A stretch of 64,000 nt of DNA from Streptomyces sp. Ru62. Lineage in GTDB: Bacteria; Actinomycetota; Actinomycetes; Streptomycetales; Streptomycetaceae. Positions 1 through 11,046 of the stretch are shown here, piece by piece. Under the pieces are notes generated by a model. That model was not told the DNA's origin. It saw only the letters and a list, made by a program, of their open reading frames with translations, and ran no database searches. Made by a program: the position numbers and the translations under genes. Within the stretch, counting starts at the first letter, position 1, and every line of letters starts with the position of its first letter. The DNA lies in NCBI RefSeq assembly GCF_002920615.1, contig NZ_PQSU01000005.1, positions 1 through 64,000 on the forward strand. Direction: 5' to 3'.

Positions 1-330
1 AACCGTTCACAGCGTCCTCGCTGTGTTTTTTCAAAGGAACCTCGTCCCAGTCATGACGACCGGAGACGGGATATCAACATATCTGGCGTTGATTTTTGGC
101 ACGCTGTTGAGTTCTCAAGGAACGGTCGCTTCCTTTGTACTCACCCTCTCGGGCTTTCCTCCGGGCGCTTCCCTTCGGTCTTGCGTTTCCGACTCTATCA
201 GACCGTTTCGCGATCCGATTTCCTCGGCGCTTTCCAGGTTTCCGCTCTCGCGTTTCCCTTTCCGGCGGTTCCGACTTTATCAGAAGTTCTGAGTCGGTTT
301 TCCCACCCGCTCCGGTCATCCGTGTCCAGC
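1..330 (-). promoter_or_regulatory. rRNA operon promoter and 16S leader
   Basis: Read on the minus strand, this stretch matches what I recall of the conserved Streptomyces pre-16S leader, so a 16S rRNA gene should start shortly left of position 1, transcribed leftward. Two near-identical 21-bp boxes, centred on TGATAAAGTCGGAA and TGATAGAGTCGGAA, lie at 265-285 and 183-203. They look like tandem -10 regions of rrn promoters; I see no good -35 hexamers. At 98-120 the minus strand reads TTGAGAACTCAACAGCGTG, which corresponds to the boxA-type antitermination element of actinobacterial rrn leaders. At 8-25 there is a perfect 7-bp hairpin (CACAGCG/CGCTGTG, loop TCCT), followed on the plus strand by six T. 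It could be part of the 16S processing stalk or a plus-strand terminator. No protein gene is credible here. Confidence 0.8.
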
Positions 331-376
331 GCGTGAAGTGCTGGGGTTCCCGGTTGGGCGGAGCCGTAAACGTACT

Positions 377-416
377 GGAGCGGGGCGCCCCGATGCAAAT
401 CGAGGCGCCCCGCTCC
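377..416 (-). terminator. Hairpin terminator downstream of RNase J
   Basis: A perfect 13-bp inverted repeat (GGAGCGGGGCGCC at 377-389, complement at 404-416) is extended by a 4-bp inner stem. It lies 21 bp beyond the RNase J stop and upstream of the rRNA promoter boxes, so it probably separates the two transcription units. Confidence 0.8.
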
Positions 417-436
417 TGGTTCGGACCGACGAGGCG

Positions 437-2122
437 TCAGACCTCCACGACCACCGGCAGGATCATCGGCCTGCGGCGATAGGTGTCCGAGACCCACTTG
501 CCGAGGGTCCGGCGGACCAGTTGCTGGAGCTGGTGGGGCTCCACGACGCCGTCCTGGGCGGACCGCTCCAGGACCTCAGTGATCTTCGGGAGGACGTCGG
601 CGAAGGCCGAGTCCTCGATGCCGGAGCCGCGGGCCTGGACGTGCGGGCCACCGGTGATCTTGCCGGTGGAGGCGTCCACGACCACGAACACCGAGATGAT
701 GCCCTCGTCGCCGAGGATCTTCCGGTCCTTGAGCGCCGGCTCGCCGACGTCGCCGACCGAGAGCCCGTCGACGTAGACGTAACCCGCCTGGACCTTGCCG
801 GCGATCTTCGCCTTGCCCTCGACCAGGTCGACGGCCACGCCGTCCTCGGCGATGACGATCCGGTCGTGCGGGACGCCGGTCAGGGCGCCCAGCTCGGCGT
901 TCGCCCTCAGGTGGCGCCACTCGCCGTGTACCGGCATCAGGTTCTTCGGGCGGCAGATGTTGTAGAAGTACAGCAGCTCGCCCGCGGACGCGTGGCCGGA
1001 AACGTGCACCTTGGCGTTGCCCTTGTGGACGACGTTGGCGCCCCAGCGGGTCAGGCCGTTGATCACGCGGTAGACCGCGTTCTCGTTCCCGGGGATCAGC
1101 GAGGACGCGAGGATGACCGTGTCGCCCTCGACGATGCGGATCTGGTGGTCCCGGTTGGCCATGCGGGACAGCGCCGCCATCGGTTCGCCTTGGGAGCCCG
1201 TGCAGACGAGGACCACCTCGTGGTCGGGCAGGTCGTCCAGCGTCTTGACGTCGACCACCAGGCCCGGCGGCACCTTCAGGTAGCCGAGGTCGCGGGCGAT
1301 GCCCATGTTGCGGACCATGGAGCGGCCGACGAAGGCGACCCGGCGGCCGTACTCGTGGGCCGCGTCCAGAATCTGCTGGATGCGGTGGACATGGCTGGCG
1401 AAGCTCGCCACGATGATCCGCTTACGGGCGCCGGCGAAGACCTGTCGCAGGACGTTGGAGATGTCGCGCTCGTGCGGGGTGAAGCCAGGGACCTCGGCGT
1501 TCGTCGAGTCGGAGAGGAGGAGGTCGATGCCCTCTTCGCTCAGCCGCGCGAAGGCGTGCAGGTCCGTGAGGCGGTTGTCCAGCGGGAGCTGGTCCATCTT
1601 GAAGTCGCCGGTGTGCACCACCATGCCGGCGGGGGTGCGGATGGCGACGGCCAGTGCGTCCGGGATGGAGTGGTTGACGGCGACGAACTCGCAGTCGAAG
1701 GGGCCGATGCGCTCACGGTTCCCCTCCGCCACCTCCAGGGTGTACGGGCGGATCCGGTGCTCCTGGAGCTTGGCCTCGATCAGCGCGAGGGTGAGCTTGG
1801 AGCCGATCAGCGGGATGTCCGGCTTCTCGCGCAGCAGGAAGGGGACACCGCCGATGTGGTCCTCGTGGCCGTGCGTGAGGACGATGCCCTCGATGTCGTC
1901 GAGGCGGTCGCGGATGGACGAGAAGTCCGGCAGGATCAGGTCGATTCCGGGCTGCTCCTCCTCGGGGAAGAGCACTCCGCAGTCGACGATCAGCAGGCGA
2001 CCGCCGTACTCGAAGACCGTCATGTTTCGGCCGATCTCGCCGAGGCCGCCGAGCGGGGTGACCCGCAGGCCCCCCTCGGGGAGCGGCGGGGGCGGGCCGA
2101 GTTCAGGGTGCGGATGACTCAA
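437..2122 (-). CDS. rnj: Ribonuclease J (beta-CASP metallo-beta-lactamase)
   Basis: 561 residues, the normal length for actinobacterial RNase J. The enzyme is a 5'-3' exonuclease and endonuclease acting in mRNA decay and rRNA maturation. The metallo-beta-lactamase motif HGHEDH is at residues 84-89, with further metal ligands in the VHTGDF and DSTNAEV segments. The beta-CASP part follows (SHVHRIQQILDAA, then GSQGEPMAALSR and HVSGHAS), and the C-terminal domain ends in PVVVEV. The start codon is TTG at 2120-2122, preceded by GAGGAG at 7-bp spacing; its N-terminus agrees with what I recall of the S. coelicolor protein. It lies downstream of dapA on the same strand and directly upstream of the rRNA promoter region. 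A 14-bp hairpin abuts its ribosome binding site. Confidence 0.95.
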   Translation of the reverse strand: MSHPHPELGPPPPLPEGGLRVTPLGGLGEIGRNMTVFEYGGRLLIVDCGVLFPEEEQPGIDLILPDFSSIRDRLDDIEGIVLTHGHEDHIGGVPFLLREKPDIPLIGSKLTLALIEAKLQEHRIRPYTLEVAEGNRERIGPFDCEFVAVNHSIPDALAVAIRTPAGMVVHTGDFKMDQLPLDNRLTDLHAFARLSEEGIDLLLSDSTNAEVPGFTPHERDISNVLRQVFAGARKRIIVASFASHVHRIQQILDAAHEYGRRVAFVGRSMVRNMGIARDLGYLKVPPGLVVDVKTLDDLPDHEVVLVCTGSQGEPMAALSRMANRDHQIRIVEGDTVILASSLIPGNENAVYRVINGLTRWGANVVHKGNAKVHVSGHASAGELLYFYNICRPKNLMPVHGEWRHLRANAELGALTGVPHDRIVIAEDGVAVDLVEGKAKIAGKVQAGYVYVDGLSVGDVGEPALKDRKILGDEGIISVFVVVDASTGKITGGPHVQARGSGIEDSAFADVLPKITEVLERSAQDGVVEPHQLQQLVRRTLGKWVSDTYRRRPMILPVVVEV

Positions 2123-2136
2123 AAGACTCTCCTCAC

Positions 2137-2175
2137 CACGCGCGCCACGTACCGGTATGGCACGTGGCGCGCGTG
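2137..2175 (-). promoter_or_regulatory. Perfect 14-bp hairpin next to the RNase J ribosome binding site
   Basis: CACGCGCGCCACGT (2137-2150) and its exact complement (2162-2175) flank an 11-nt loop. The hairpin lies between the dapA stop (2278) and the RNase J start (2122), and its edge is about 3 nt from the GAGGAG ribosome binding site. No U-run follows. It may terminate dapA, act as a processing site, or control RNase J expression; the sequence alone does not decide. Confidence 0.65.
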
Positions 2176-2277
2176 ACGTTCGTGCTGAAGCAGTTGTCGT
2201 TGTCGGTTGCAGGCACCGGTGGCCTGCGTCTTCTGTTGTTCTTCAGTTGTGAAGCCCCTGTGGTGCCAAGTCTGTTG

Positions 2278-3177
2278 TCAGAGCTGTACCCCGCCGGCGG
2301 CAAGATCGATCTTGAGCTGTGCGATCTCCTCGGGCGAACACTCGACCATCGGCGAACGCAGCGGTCCGGCCGGCAGTCCCTGGAGGGCCAGGGCGGCCTT
2401 GGTGGTCATGACTCCCTGGGTGCGGAACATGCCGGTGTAGACCGGGAGCAGCTTCTGGTGGATCTCCGTGGCCTTGACGACGTCACCCGAGGTGTAGGCG
2501 TCCACCAGGGCGCGCAGGTCGGGGGTGACCAGGTGGCCGACGACGGAGACGAAGCCGACCGCGCCCACGGAGAGCAGCGGGAGGTTGAGCATGTCGTCGC
2601 CGGAGTACCAGGCGAGGCCGGACTGGGCGATGGCCCAGCTGGCGCGGCCGAGGTCGCCCTTGGCGTCCTTGTTGGCGACGATCCGGGGGTGCTCGGCGAG
2701 CCGGACGAGGGTCTCGGTGTTGATCGGGACGCCGCTGCGGCCGGGGATGTCGTAGAGCATGACCGGCAGGCCGGTGGCGTCGGCGACGGCCGTGAAGTGC
2801 CGGTACAGGCCCTCCTGCGGGGGCTTGTTGTAGTACGGCGTGACGACCAGGAGGCCGTGGGCGCCGATCCGCTCCGCTTCGCGGGCCAGCTCGATGCTGT
2901 GGTGGGTGTCGTTGGTGCCGACTCCGGCCACCACGTGGGCGCGGTCGCCGACGGCCTCCAGGACGGCTCGTACGAGGTCCGATTTCTCCGCGTCACTGGT
3001 GGTGGGGGACTCGCCGGTGGTGCCGTTGATGATCAGGCCGTCGTTGCCTGCGTCCACCAGGTGGGCGGCGAGTCGCTGCGCGCCGTCGAGGTCGAGTGCG
3101 CCGTCCGCCGTGAAGGGCGTGACCATGGCGGTGAGGACCCGCCCGAAGGGGGTCTGCGGAGTCGAGGTCGGAGCCAT
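2278..3177 (-). CDS. dapA: 4-hydroxy-tetrahydrodipicolinate synthase
   Basis: 299 residues. It condenses pyruvate with aspartate semialdehyde, the first committed step of the diaminopimelate/lysine pathway, in the cytoplasm. The family signature NGTTGESPT is at 51-59, the VVTPYYNKP loop around 111-119, LYDIPGRSG around 141-149, and the Schiff-base lysine is K170 in VANKDAKGD. I chose the ATG at 3177 (MAPTSTPQTP): the frame remains open upstream to 3258, but the extra residues do not resemble DapA. dapB lies a few kilobases away on the same strand, and RNase J follows 155 bp downstream, the usual Streptomyces dapB-thyX-dapA-rnj order. Confidence 0.93.
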   Translation of the reverse strand: MAPTSTPQTPFGRVLTAMVTPFTADGALDLDGAQRLAAHLVDAGNDGLIINGTTGESPTTSDAEKSDLVRAVLEAVGDRAHVVAGVGTNDTHHSIELAREAERIGAHGLLVVTPYYNKPPQEGLYRHFTAVADATGLPVMLYDIPGRSGVPINTETLVRLAEHPRIVANKDAKGDLGRASWAIAQSGLAWYSGDDMLNLPLLSVGAVGFVSVVGHLVTPDLRALVDAYTSGDVVKATEIHQKLLPVYTGMFRTQGVMTTKAALALQGLPAGPLRSPMVECSPEEIAQLKIDLAAGGVQL

Positions 3178-3250
3178 GGGTAACACGCTACTCGGTGCTC
3201 GATGCGGGATGTGCCCTCGGGGTGTCGGGAAAGTCAGGACAAAGATGGAG

Positions 3251-3288
3251 CCCGGCACTGCCTGCTCGGGGGTTCAAGCAGTGCCGGG
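3251..3288 (-). terminator. Hairpin between thyX and dapA
   Basis: An 11-bp perfect inverted repeat (CCCGGCACTGC at 3251-3261, complement 3278-3288) lies about 100 bp beyond the thyX stop and about 75 bp before the dapA start. It is probably the thyX terminator; there is no long U-run. Confidence 0.6.
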
Positions 3289-3388
3289 TCCGTTTGATCA
3301 GGCTAGATGAACTTCTCTAAATGCCGCAATACGGACACTTCGCCAGGCTGACCCGTACATCCGTTCTCGACAGGGGAACAAGGCTTCG

Positions 3389-4117
3389 TTACGGGGCCAC
3401 ACGCCCGTTCGCGTTGAAGGCGGCGTACGTCAGCGGCATGAGCTTCGCCCACTCCGCCTCCATCTTCTCGCCCACCATCTCGATCTCCCGCTGCGGGAAG
3501 GACGGCACCTTGGCCAGCTCGTGCTGGGTGCGCAGGCCGAGGAAGTGCATCAGGGAGCGCGCGTTGCAGGTGGCGTACATCGAGGAGTAGAGGCCGACAG
3601 GGAGGGCCGCGCGGGCCACCTCGCGCGCGACGCCCTCGGCGAGCAGCTTCTGGTAGGCCGCGTACGCCTGCTCGTACGACTCCCGCAGGGTGCCGCTCAC
3701 GGCCTCGTGCTGGGCCGGGGTGCCCTCGACGAAGACGTACTTGCCGGGGCGGCCCTGCTGGACGAGCTTGCGGTCGGAGCCGGGGACGTAGAAGACCGGC
3801 TGGAGCTCGCGGTAGCGGCCCGATTCCTCGTTGTACGACCAGCCGACCCGGTGCCGCATGAACTCGCGGAAGACGAAGATCGGGGCGCTGACGAAGAACG
3901 TCATCGAGTTGTGCTCGAACGGGCTGCCGTGCCGGTCGCGCATCAGGTAGTTGATCAGGCCCTTGGAGCGCTCGGGGTCCTTCTTCAGTTCGTCCAGGGA
4001 CTGCTCGCCGGCGGTGGAGACACGGGCGGCGAAGAGCACGTCGGCGTCCGAAGCGCTGGACTTCACCAGCTCGACGGTGACGTCACTGCGGAACGTGAGC
4101 GACTCGGGGGTGGTCAC
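3389..4117 (-). CDS. thyX: FAD-dependent thymidylate synthase ThyX
   Basis: 242 residues from GTG at 4117. It methylates dUMP to dTMP using FAD and methylenetetrahydrofolate. The ThyX motif is RHRVGWSYNEES at residues 88-99, i.e. the RHR-X8-S variant, followed by GRYRELQP. H70 and S72 lie in EHNSMTFFV, and the C-terminal part carries RSLMHFLGLR, which binds nucleotide in this family. The frame extends upstream to 4192, but GGAAGGA sits about 10 bp before the GTG and the extra residues look non-homologous. It lies upstream of dapA and is divergent from the small membrane gene at 4314. Confidence 0.93.
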   Translation of the reverse strand: MTTPESLTFRSDVTVELVKSSASDADVLFAARVSTAGEQSLDELKKDPERSKGLINYLMRDRHGSPFEHNSMTFFVSAPIFVFREFMRHRVGWSYNEESGRYRELQPVFYVPGSDRKLVQQGRPGKYVFVEGTPAQHEAVSGTLRESYEQAYAAYQKLLAEGVAREVARAALPVGLYSSMYATCNARSLMHFLGLRTQHELAKVPSFPQREIEMVGEKMEAEWAKLMPLTYAAFNANGRVAP

Positions 4118-4313
4118 GGGGGTTGGGGTCCTTCCCATCACTTCGGTGGTTGCGACCACCTTACGGGGGCACCCGGCGGGGCCTGGCATCACCTCACCTC
4201 AAAGAACGCCGCCGCGATTTTTTCGGACATGGGCACCTTTTGTGTCACTCGATCGTCTGTATGGGTGAGGTCCGTACATTCGATCACCAACCCTGAAAGG
4301 AACGGCACCCACG

Positions 4314-4550
4314 ATGTTCGGTCGGCGCGAGCCCGTACCCTTCGCCTTCCTGGCCGAGGCGGACAGGTTCCGCAGCAATGTCACTCCCCCGCCCCGCCGG
4401 CGTGCGTCGTTCGGCGAGATGGCCGGGCGCTGGCTGCTGGGCCTCACCATCGTCGCCGGGCTCATAGGTGCCCTGGTTCTGGGCATGCCGGCGCTCTCCA
4501 CGCCGTCGGACACACCGGCTCAGCAGTCCCAGGCGTCCCAGGGGCACTGA
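4314..4550 (+). CDS. Small single-pass membrane protein
   Basis: 78 residues. One membrane segment (about 38-60, GRWLLGLTIVAGLIGALVLG) is preceded by a basic stretch (PPPRRR) and followed by a short Ser/Thr/Gln-rich tail, so a cytoplasmic N-terminus and an outside C-terminus is likely. AAAGGA lies 11 bp before the ATG. It is the first gene of a plus-strand pair with 4653 and is divergent from thyX. I recognise no named family. Coding confidence rests on codon bias and the clear membrane architecture. Confidence 0.75.
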   Translation: MFGRREPVPFAFLAEADRFRSNVTPPPRRRASFGEMAGRWLLGLTIVAGLIGALVLGMPALSTPSDTPAQQSQASQGH

Positions 4551-4652
4551 GCGCGGGCACTGCCCCTTCCGGACGCTCAAGGCTGGTGAGCGGGAACGGG
4601 GCCGGATAGCCTCACCGGCACAGCCCCCGTGAGGACCGAGTGAGGACCAGCC

Positions 4653-5207
4653 GTGCCCCTGCCCTTCCTGACGGCCGACCGCACCTTCGAGACGACGGCC
4701 GAGAGTGCGCTGCCGTACGACGACCCGGACCGCTGGCGGCGGCCGTACCGGCCCGGTCCCTGGCGCGTGGGTGTGGCCGCGCTCGTGCTGCTGCTCGCCT
4801 CGTTCGTCCTGTTCGCCGCCGTGCTCACCGCGCTCACCGGCTCGCCTGCCGACGCCGGGGTGGTCCTCGGCGTGGGCCTGGCGATCGTCGTCGGCGCGCT
4901 GCGGCTGCTGCGCATGGGAGTGTGGGTGAGCCGGCGCGGACTGCGCCGGACCGGCTTCCTGGTCACGCGGACGGCGCCGTGGGCGCGGGTGGTCTCGGTG
5001 CGGACGGTGCAGCAGCCGGTGCGCTGGCTGGGTCTGCCGCGCACGGTGCAGGGGCAGGCGCTGGCGCTCGTCCGCAAGGACCGGCGTCCGGAGGACACCC
5101 CGCCGCTGCTCACCACGCACGGCCTGGACTTCCTCGGCCGGCCGATGGCCTTCGACCGGGCGGCCGACGCGGTGGAGGCGTGGGCGGCGGAGTACGGGGG
5201 CCGCTGA
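4653..5207 (+). CDS. PH-domain-like membrane protein
   Basis: 184 residues from GTG, with GAGGA about 7 bp upstream. Two hydrophobic segments (about 39-61 and 67-86) are followed by a cytoplasmic part, GLRRTGFLVTRTAPWARVVSV. This resembles the bacterial PH (bPH/YdbT-like) domains found in many actinobacterial membrane proteins, in which the strand pattern begins just after a membrane hairpin. The function is unknown. It is convergent with the TPR-like gene at 5247-5702, 39 bp away. Confidence 0.8.
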   Translation: MPLPFLTADRTFETTAESALPYDDPDRWRRPYRPGPWRVGVAALVLLLASFVLFAAVLTALTGSPADAGVVLGVGLAIVVGALRLLRMGVWVSRRGLRRTGFLVTRTAPWARVVSVRTVQQPVRWLGLPRTVQGQALALVRKDRRPEDTPPLLTTHGLDFLGRPMAFDRAADAVEAWAAEYGGR

Positions 5208-5246
5208 GCGAACGGTGCGGTGACGCGGTCCGGCGAGGGCGCGCCG

Positions 5247-5702
5247 TCAGGCCGCCTGGACCGGCTTTCCGTCGTGCAGGGCGATGGCCCTCTGCATCGC
5301 CTTGCGGGCACGGGGGGTGTCGCGGGCGTCGTGGTAGGCGACGGCCAGGCGGAACCAGCAGCGCCAGTCGTCCGGGGACGCCTCCGTCTCCGACTTGCGC
5401 TTGGCGAACACCTCGTCGGCCGAGTCGCGGTCGATCCGGCCGCTGGGCAGGCGCTTGAGCTCGTCGACCGGCAGGCCGCCCTCGGCGTCGAGTTCCGCGG
5501 CGAGCTGGTTCGCCTTGCGGACGAACTGGGTGTTCTTCCACAGGAACCACAGGCCGATGAGCGGCAGGACCAGCACCGCCACGCCGAAGGTGACGGTGAC
5601 GACCGTGCCGGACTGGATGAGCATCACGCCACGGCTGCCGACCAGGACGAAATAGAAGACCAGGACGGCGGCCGTGATGAGGTAGGTGATCTTCGCGCGC
5701 AT
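5247..5702 (-). CDS. TPR-like membrane protein of the dapB neighbourhood
   Basis: 151 residues. Two membrane segments (about 4-26 and 34-55) are followed by a helical cytoplasmic region. This ends in a TPR-like helix pair, WRCWFRLAVAYHDARDTPRA then RKAMQRAIALHDG. The gene starts 28 bp after the dapB stop on the same strand, so it is probably the last gene of the rpsO/pnp-pepR-dapB unit. Actinobacterial genomes commonly carry this uncharacterised gene here. The TPR could hold a protein partner at the membrane; that role is inference. Confidence 0.8.
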   Translation of the reverse strand: MRAKITYLITAAVLVFYFVLVGSRGVMLIQSGTVVTVTFGVAVLVLPLIGLWFLWKNTQFVRKANQLAAELDAEGGLPVDELKRLPSGRIDRDSADEVFAKRKSETEASPDDWRCWFRLAVAYHDARDTPRARKAMQRAIALHDGKPVQAA

Positions 5703-5730
5703 CGGAGGCGTCTGTCTCGGCTCGGTCGTC

Positions 5731-7885
<2,155 letters not shown>

Positions 7886-7889
<4 letters not shown>

Positions 7890-10105
7890 TGCTCGGCGTC
7901 GTCCTTGTCCTGCTCGTTGCCTTCCTCGCCCTCGATCACCGGAACGAGGGAGAGCTTGCCGCGGGAGTCGATCTCGGCGATCTCGACCTGGACCTTCTGG
8001 CCCACGCCGAGCACGTCCTCGACGTTCTCCACGCGCTTGCCGCCGGCGAGCTTGCGGATCTGCGAGATGTGCAGCAGACCGTCCTTGCCGGGCAGCAGGG
8101 AGACGAACGCACCGAAGGTGGTCGTCTTGACGACCGTACCCAGGTACCGCTCGCCGACCTCGGGCATCGTCGGGTTGGCGATGCCGTTGATCGTGGTGCG
8201 GGCGGCCTCGGCGGAGGGGCCGTCGGCGGCGCCGATGTAGATCGTGCCGTCGTCCTCGATGGTGATCTCGGCGCCCGTGTCCTCCTGGATCTGGTTGATC
8301 ATCTTGCCCTTGGGGCCGATGACCTCACCGATCTTGTCGACCGGGATCTTGACGGTGATGATCCGCGGAGCGTGCGGGCTCATCTCGTCGGGCCGGTCGA
8401 TGGCCTCCATCATCACGTCGAGGATGTGGAGGCGGGCGTCGCGGGCCTGCTTGAGGGCCGCGGCCAGGACGGAGGCCGGGATGCCGTCCAGCTTGGTGTC
8501 GAGCTGGAGGGCGGTCACGAACTCCTTGGTGCCGGCGACCTTGAAGTCCATGTCGCCGAAGGCGTCCTCCGCACCGAGGATGTCGGTGAGGGTGACGTAG
8601 TGCGTCTCGCCCTCGATCTCCTGGGAGATCAGGCCCATGGCGATGCCGGCGACCGGGGCCTTCAGCGGCACACCGGCGTTCAGCAGCGACATGGTGGAGG
8701 CGCAGACCGAGCCCATGGACGTCGAGCCGTTGGAGCCGAGGGCCTCGGACACCTGACGGATCGCGTACGGGAACTCCTCGCGCGTCGGCAGCACCGGGAC
8801 GAGGGCGCGCTCTGCGAGGGCGCCGTGGCCGATCTCGCGGCGCTTCGGGGAGCCGACGCGACCGGTCTCACCGGTGGAGTACGGCGGGAAGTTGTAGTTG
8901 TGCATGTAGCGCTTGCGGGTCACCGGGGAGAGGGTGTCCAGCTGCTGCTCCATGCGGAGCATGTTGAGGGTGGTGACGCCCAGGATCTGGGTCTCGCCAC
9001 GCTCGAACAGCGCGGAGCCGTGCACCCGCGGGATGGCCTCGACCTCGGCGGCCAGGGTGCGGATGTCGGTGACACCGCGGCCGTCGATGCGCTTCTTCTC
9101 CTTGATCACGCGCTCGCGGACCAGCTGCTTGGTGAGCGAGCGGTACGCGGCGGAGATCTCCTTCTCCCGGCCCTCGAACTCCGGCAGGAGCTTCTCGGCG
9201 GCCAGACCCTTGACGCGGTCCAGCTCGGCCTCGCGCTCCTGCTTGCCGGCGATGGTGAGCGCCTGGGCCAGCTCGGGGCGGACCGCGGCGGTCAGCGCCT
9301 CGAACACGTCGTCCTGGTAGTCCAGGAAGATCGGGAACTCGGCGGTCGGCTTGGCGGCCTTGGCGGCGAGGTCGGCCTGCGCGCGGCACAGGACCTTGAT
9401 GAAGGGCTTGGCGGCCTCCAGACCGGCGGCGACGACCTCCTCGGTCGGCGCCTCGGCACCGCCCTCGACCAGCTTGATGGTCTTCTCGGTGGCCTCGGCC
9501 TCGACCATCATGATCGCGACGTCGCCGTCCTCCAGGACGCGACCGGCGACGACCATGTCGAAGACGGCGTCCTCCAGCTCGGTGTGCGTCGGGAACGCCA
9601 CCCACTGGCCGCGAATCAGCGCGACGCGGACGCCGCCGATCGGGCCGGAGAAGGGCAGACCGGCCAGCTGCGTGGACGCGGACGCGGCGTTGATCGCCAC
9701 GACGTCGTACAGGTGGTCGGGGTTGAGGGCCATGATCGTGGCGACGACCTGGATCTCGTTGCGCAGGCCCTTCTTGAAGGACGGGCGCAGCGGACGGTCG
9801 ATGAGGCGGCAGGTGAGGATGGCGTCCTCGGACGGCCGGCCCTCACGGCGGAAGAAGCTGCCGGGGATCTTGCCGGCGGCGTACATCCGCTCCTCGACGT
9901 CCACCGTCAGCGGGAAGAAGTCGAGCTGGTCCTTGGGGTTCTTGGAGGCGGTGGTGGCCGACAGCACCATGGTGTCGTCGTCCAGGTACGCCACGGCGGA
10001 GCCGGCGGCCTGCTTGGCCAGGCGGCCCGTCTCGAAGCGGATGGTGCGGGTGCCGAAGGGACCGTTGTCAATGACGGCCTCGGCGTAGTGGGTCTCGTTC
10101 TCCAC
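7886..10105 (-). CDS. pnp: Polynucleotide phosphorylase / guanosine pentaphosphate synthetase
   Basis: 739 residues from GTG at 10105, the length I recall for the S. coelicolor enzyme. The frame stays open to 10216, but the GTG has GGAGA upstream and begins with the known [14 protein letters not shown]. The order is RNase PH core 1, helical linker, RNase PH core 2 (including [14 protein letters not shown] and the [15 protein letters not shown] active-site region), KH domain ([17 protein letters not shown]) and S1 domain ([17 protein letters not shown]), ending in an acidic tail. It degrades RNA phosphorolytically and adds 3' tails. In Streptomyces it was first described as GpsI. It follows rpsO with a 380-bp gap that contains a hairpin. 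Confidence 0.97.
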
Positions 10106-10438
10106 TAGCGTTTTCTCCGTTACGTATCGTCTTTCGTCCCTTGGCTGCCCGTGTGGCAGGGGGACGGTGGCGGAGAAGCGCTCCGTGCGGTGCGGGCCGG
10201 TCTTCGATCGAAGCACCCGGGGCTCGCTTCCCCCCGGGGGCCACTACCGAGGACCGGCGGCGGCTGGGTGCGCTCCTCCTCGTTCTGTCACGTACCCCGT
10301 CGTGCTGTGGCGTACGTCGTTCCGTGTCGTGCGTATTGCGTTGTGCTACCACACTACAAAGCGTGAGTGACACTCCGCATGTCTCCGCACATACCGCGGA
10401 GGCTTCCGTGTGCGCGGCGGAGCCCCGCATACGGCAAA

Positions 10439-10474
10439 GGGAGCGGCCCCCGAGTACGTTCGGGAACCGCTCCC
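10439..10474 (-). terminator. rpsO-pnp intergenic hairpin
   Basis: An 8-bp outer stem (GGGAGCGG 10439-10446 / 10467-10474) with an inner CCCG/CGGG pairing (10449-10452 / 10461-10464) lies 11 bp downstream of the rpsO stop. In S. coelicolor the equivalent intergenic hairpin is described as both a partial terminator and an RNase III cleavage site controlling pnp. The remaining gap (10106-10438) holds no gene I can support and should carry a pnp promoter. Confidence 0.8.
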
Positions 10475-10485
10475 CTCATGGCGTC

Positions 10486-10773
10486 TTACCGGGCGCCCGC
10501 CGCACCGCGGCGGATGCCGAGGCGGTCGACCAGCGCACGGAAGCGCTGGATGTCCTTCTTCGCCAGGTACTGCAGAAGGCGGCGGCGCTGACCGACGAGG
10601 ATCAGCAGGCCACGGCGGGAGTGGTGGTCGTGCTTGTGGGTCTTGAGGTGCTCGGTCAGGTCGGAGATCCGACGGGAGAGCAGAGCGACCTGGACCTCGG
10701 GGGAGCCGGTGTCACCCTCCTTGGTACCGAACTCGGCGATGATCTGCTTCTTCGTAGCGGCGTCGAGCGACAC
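10486..10773 (-). CDS. rpsO: 30S ribosomal protein S15
   Basis: 95 residues from GTG, with GAGGAG at 6-bp spacing. It shows the full S15 signature: [19 protein letters not shown], then [19 protein letters not shown] and [16 protein letters not shown]. It binds 16S rRNA early in small-subunit assembly. It is the first gene of the rpsO-pnp unit and is divergent from the DUF397 gene at 11047. Confidence 0.97.
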   Translation of the reverse strand: MSLDAATKKQIIAEFGTKEGDTGSPEVQVALLSRRISDLTEHLKTHKHDHHSRRGLLILVGQRRRLLQYLAKKDIQRFRALVDRLGIRRGAAGAR

Positions 10774-11046
10774 GCGTACTCCTCATAGTCTGTTGAGTGC
10801 CACCGAGTGCCCCCGGTCTACGTCTCGGGGGAGCTTCCGTTACTCGGGAGGCGGGGATCCGCTGGGCGCGGCCTCCAGAACGAGCACGGGGCGGTTCCGG
10901 GGGTGCGTACACAAACGGCCGTCACTCAGGGTACCAGGCGATGGCGGGCACCTTGCGCCCGGTCGGCGAACCGCCCTGGTGGGGCGGTCGCGGCCACTAG
11001 GGTGAGCGCCGGGACCGTACCTACCTCGGGAAGGGGTCGCTGCACG
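10774..11046. promoter_or_regulatory. Divergent promoter region between rpsO and the BldB-like gene
   Basis: This is a 273-bp gene-free stretch between divergent genes. On the plus strand TAGGGT at 10998-11003 is a plausible -10 hexamer for the gene at 11047, which would give a roughly 40-nt leader; I see no convincing -35. The rpsO promoter must lie on the other strand, but no hexamer pair stands out. Confidence 0.4.

Noticed and set aside
338..2176. 612-codon frame opposite RNase J
   Set aside because: Antisense shadow; the minus frame is full-length RNase J.
3251..3300. Possible tRNA because of GGTTCAAGC beside paired arms
   Set aside because: Arms form a single hairpin; no acceptor, D or anticodon stems can be drawn.
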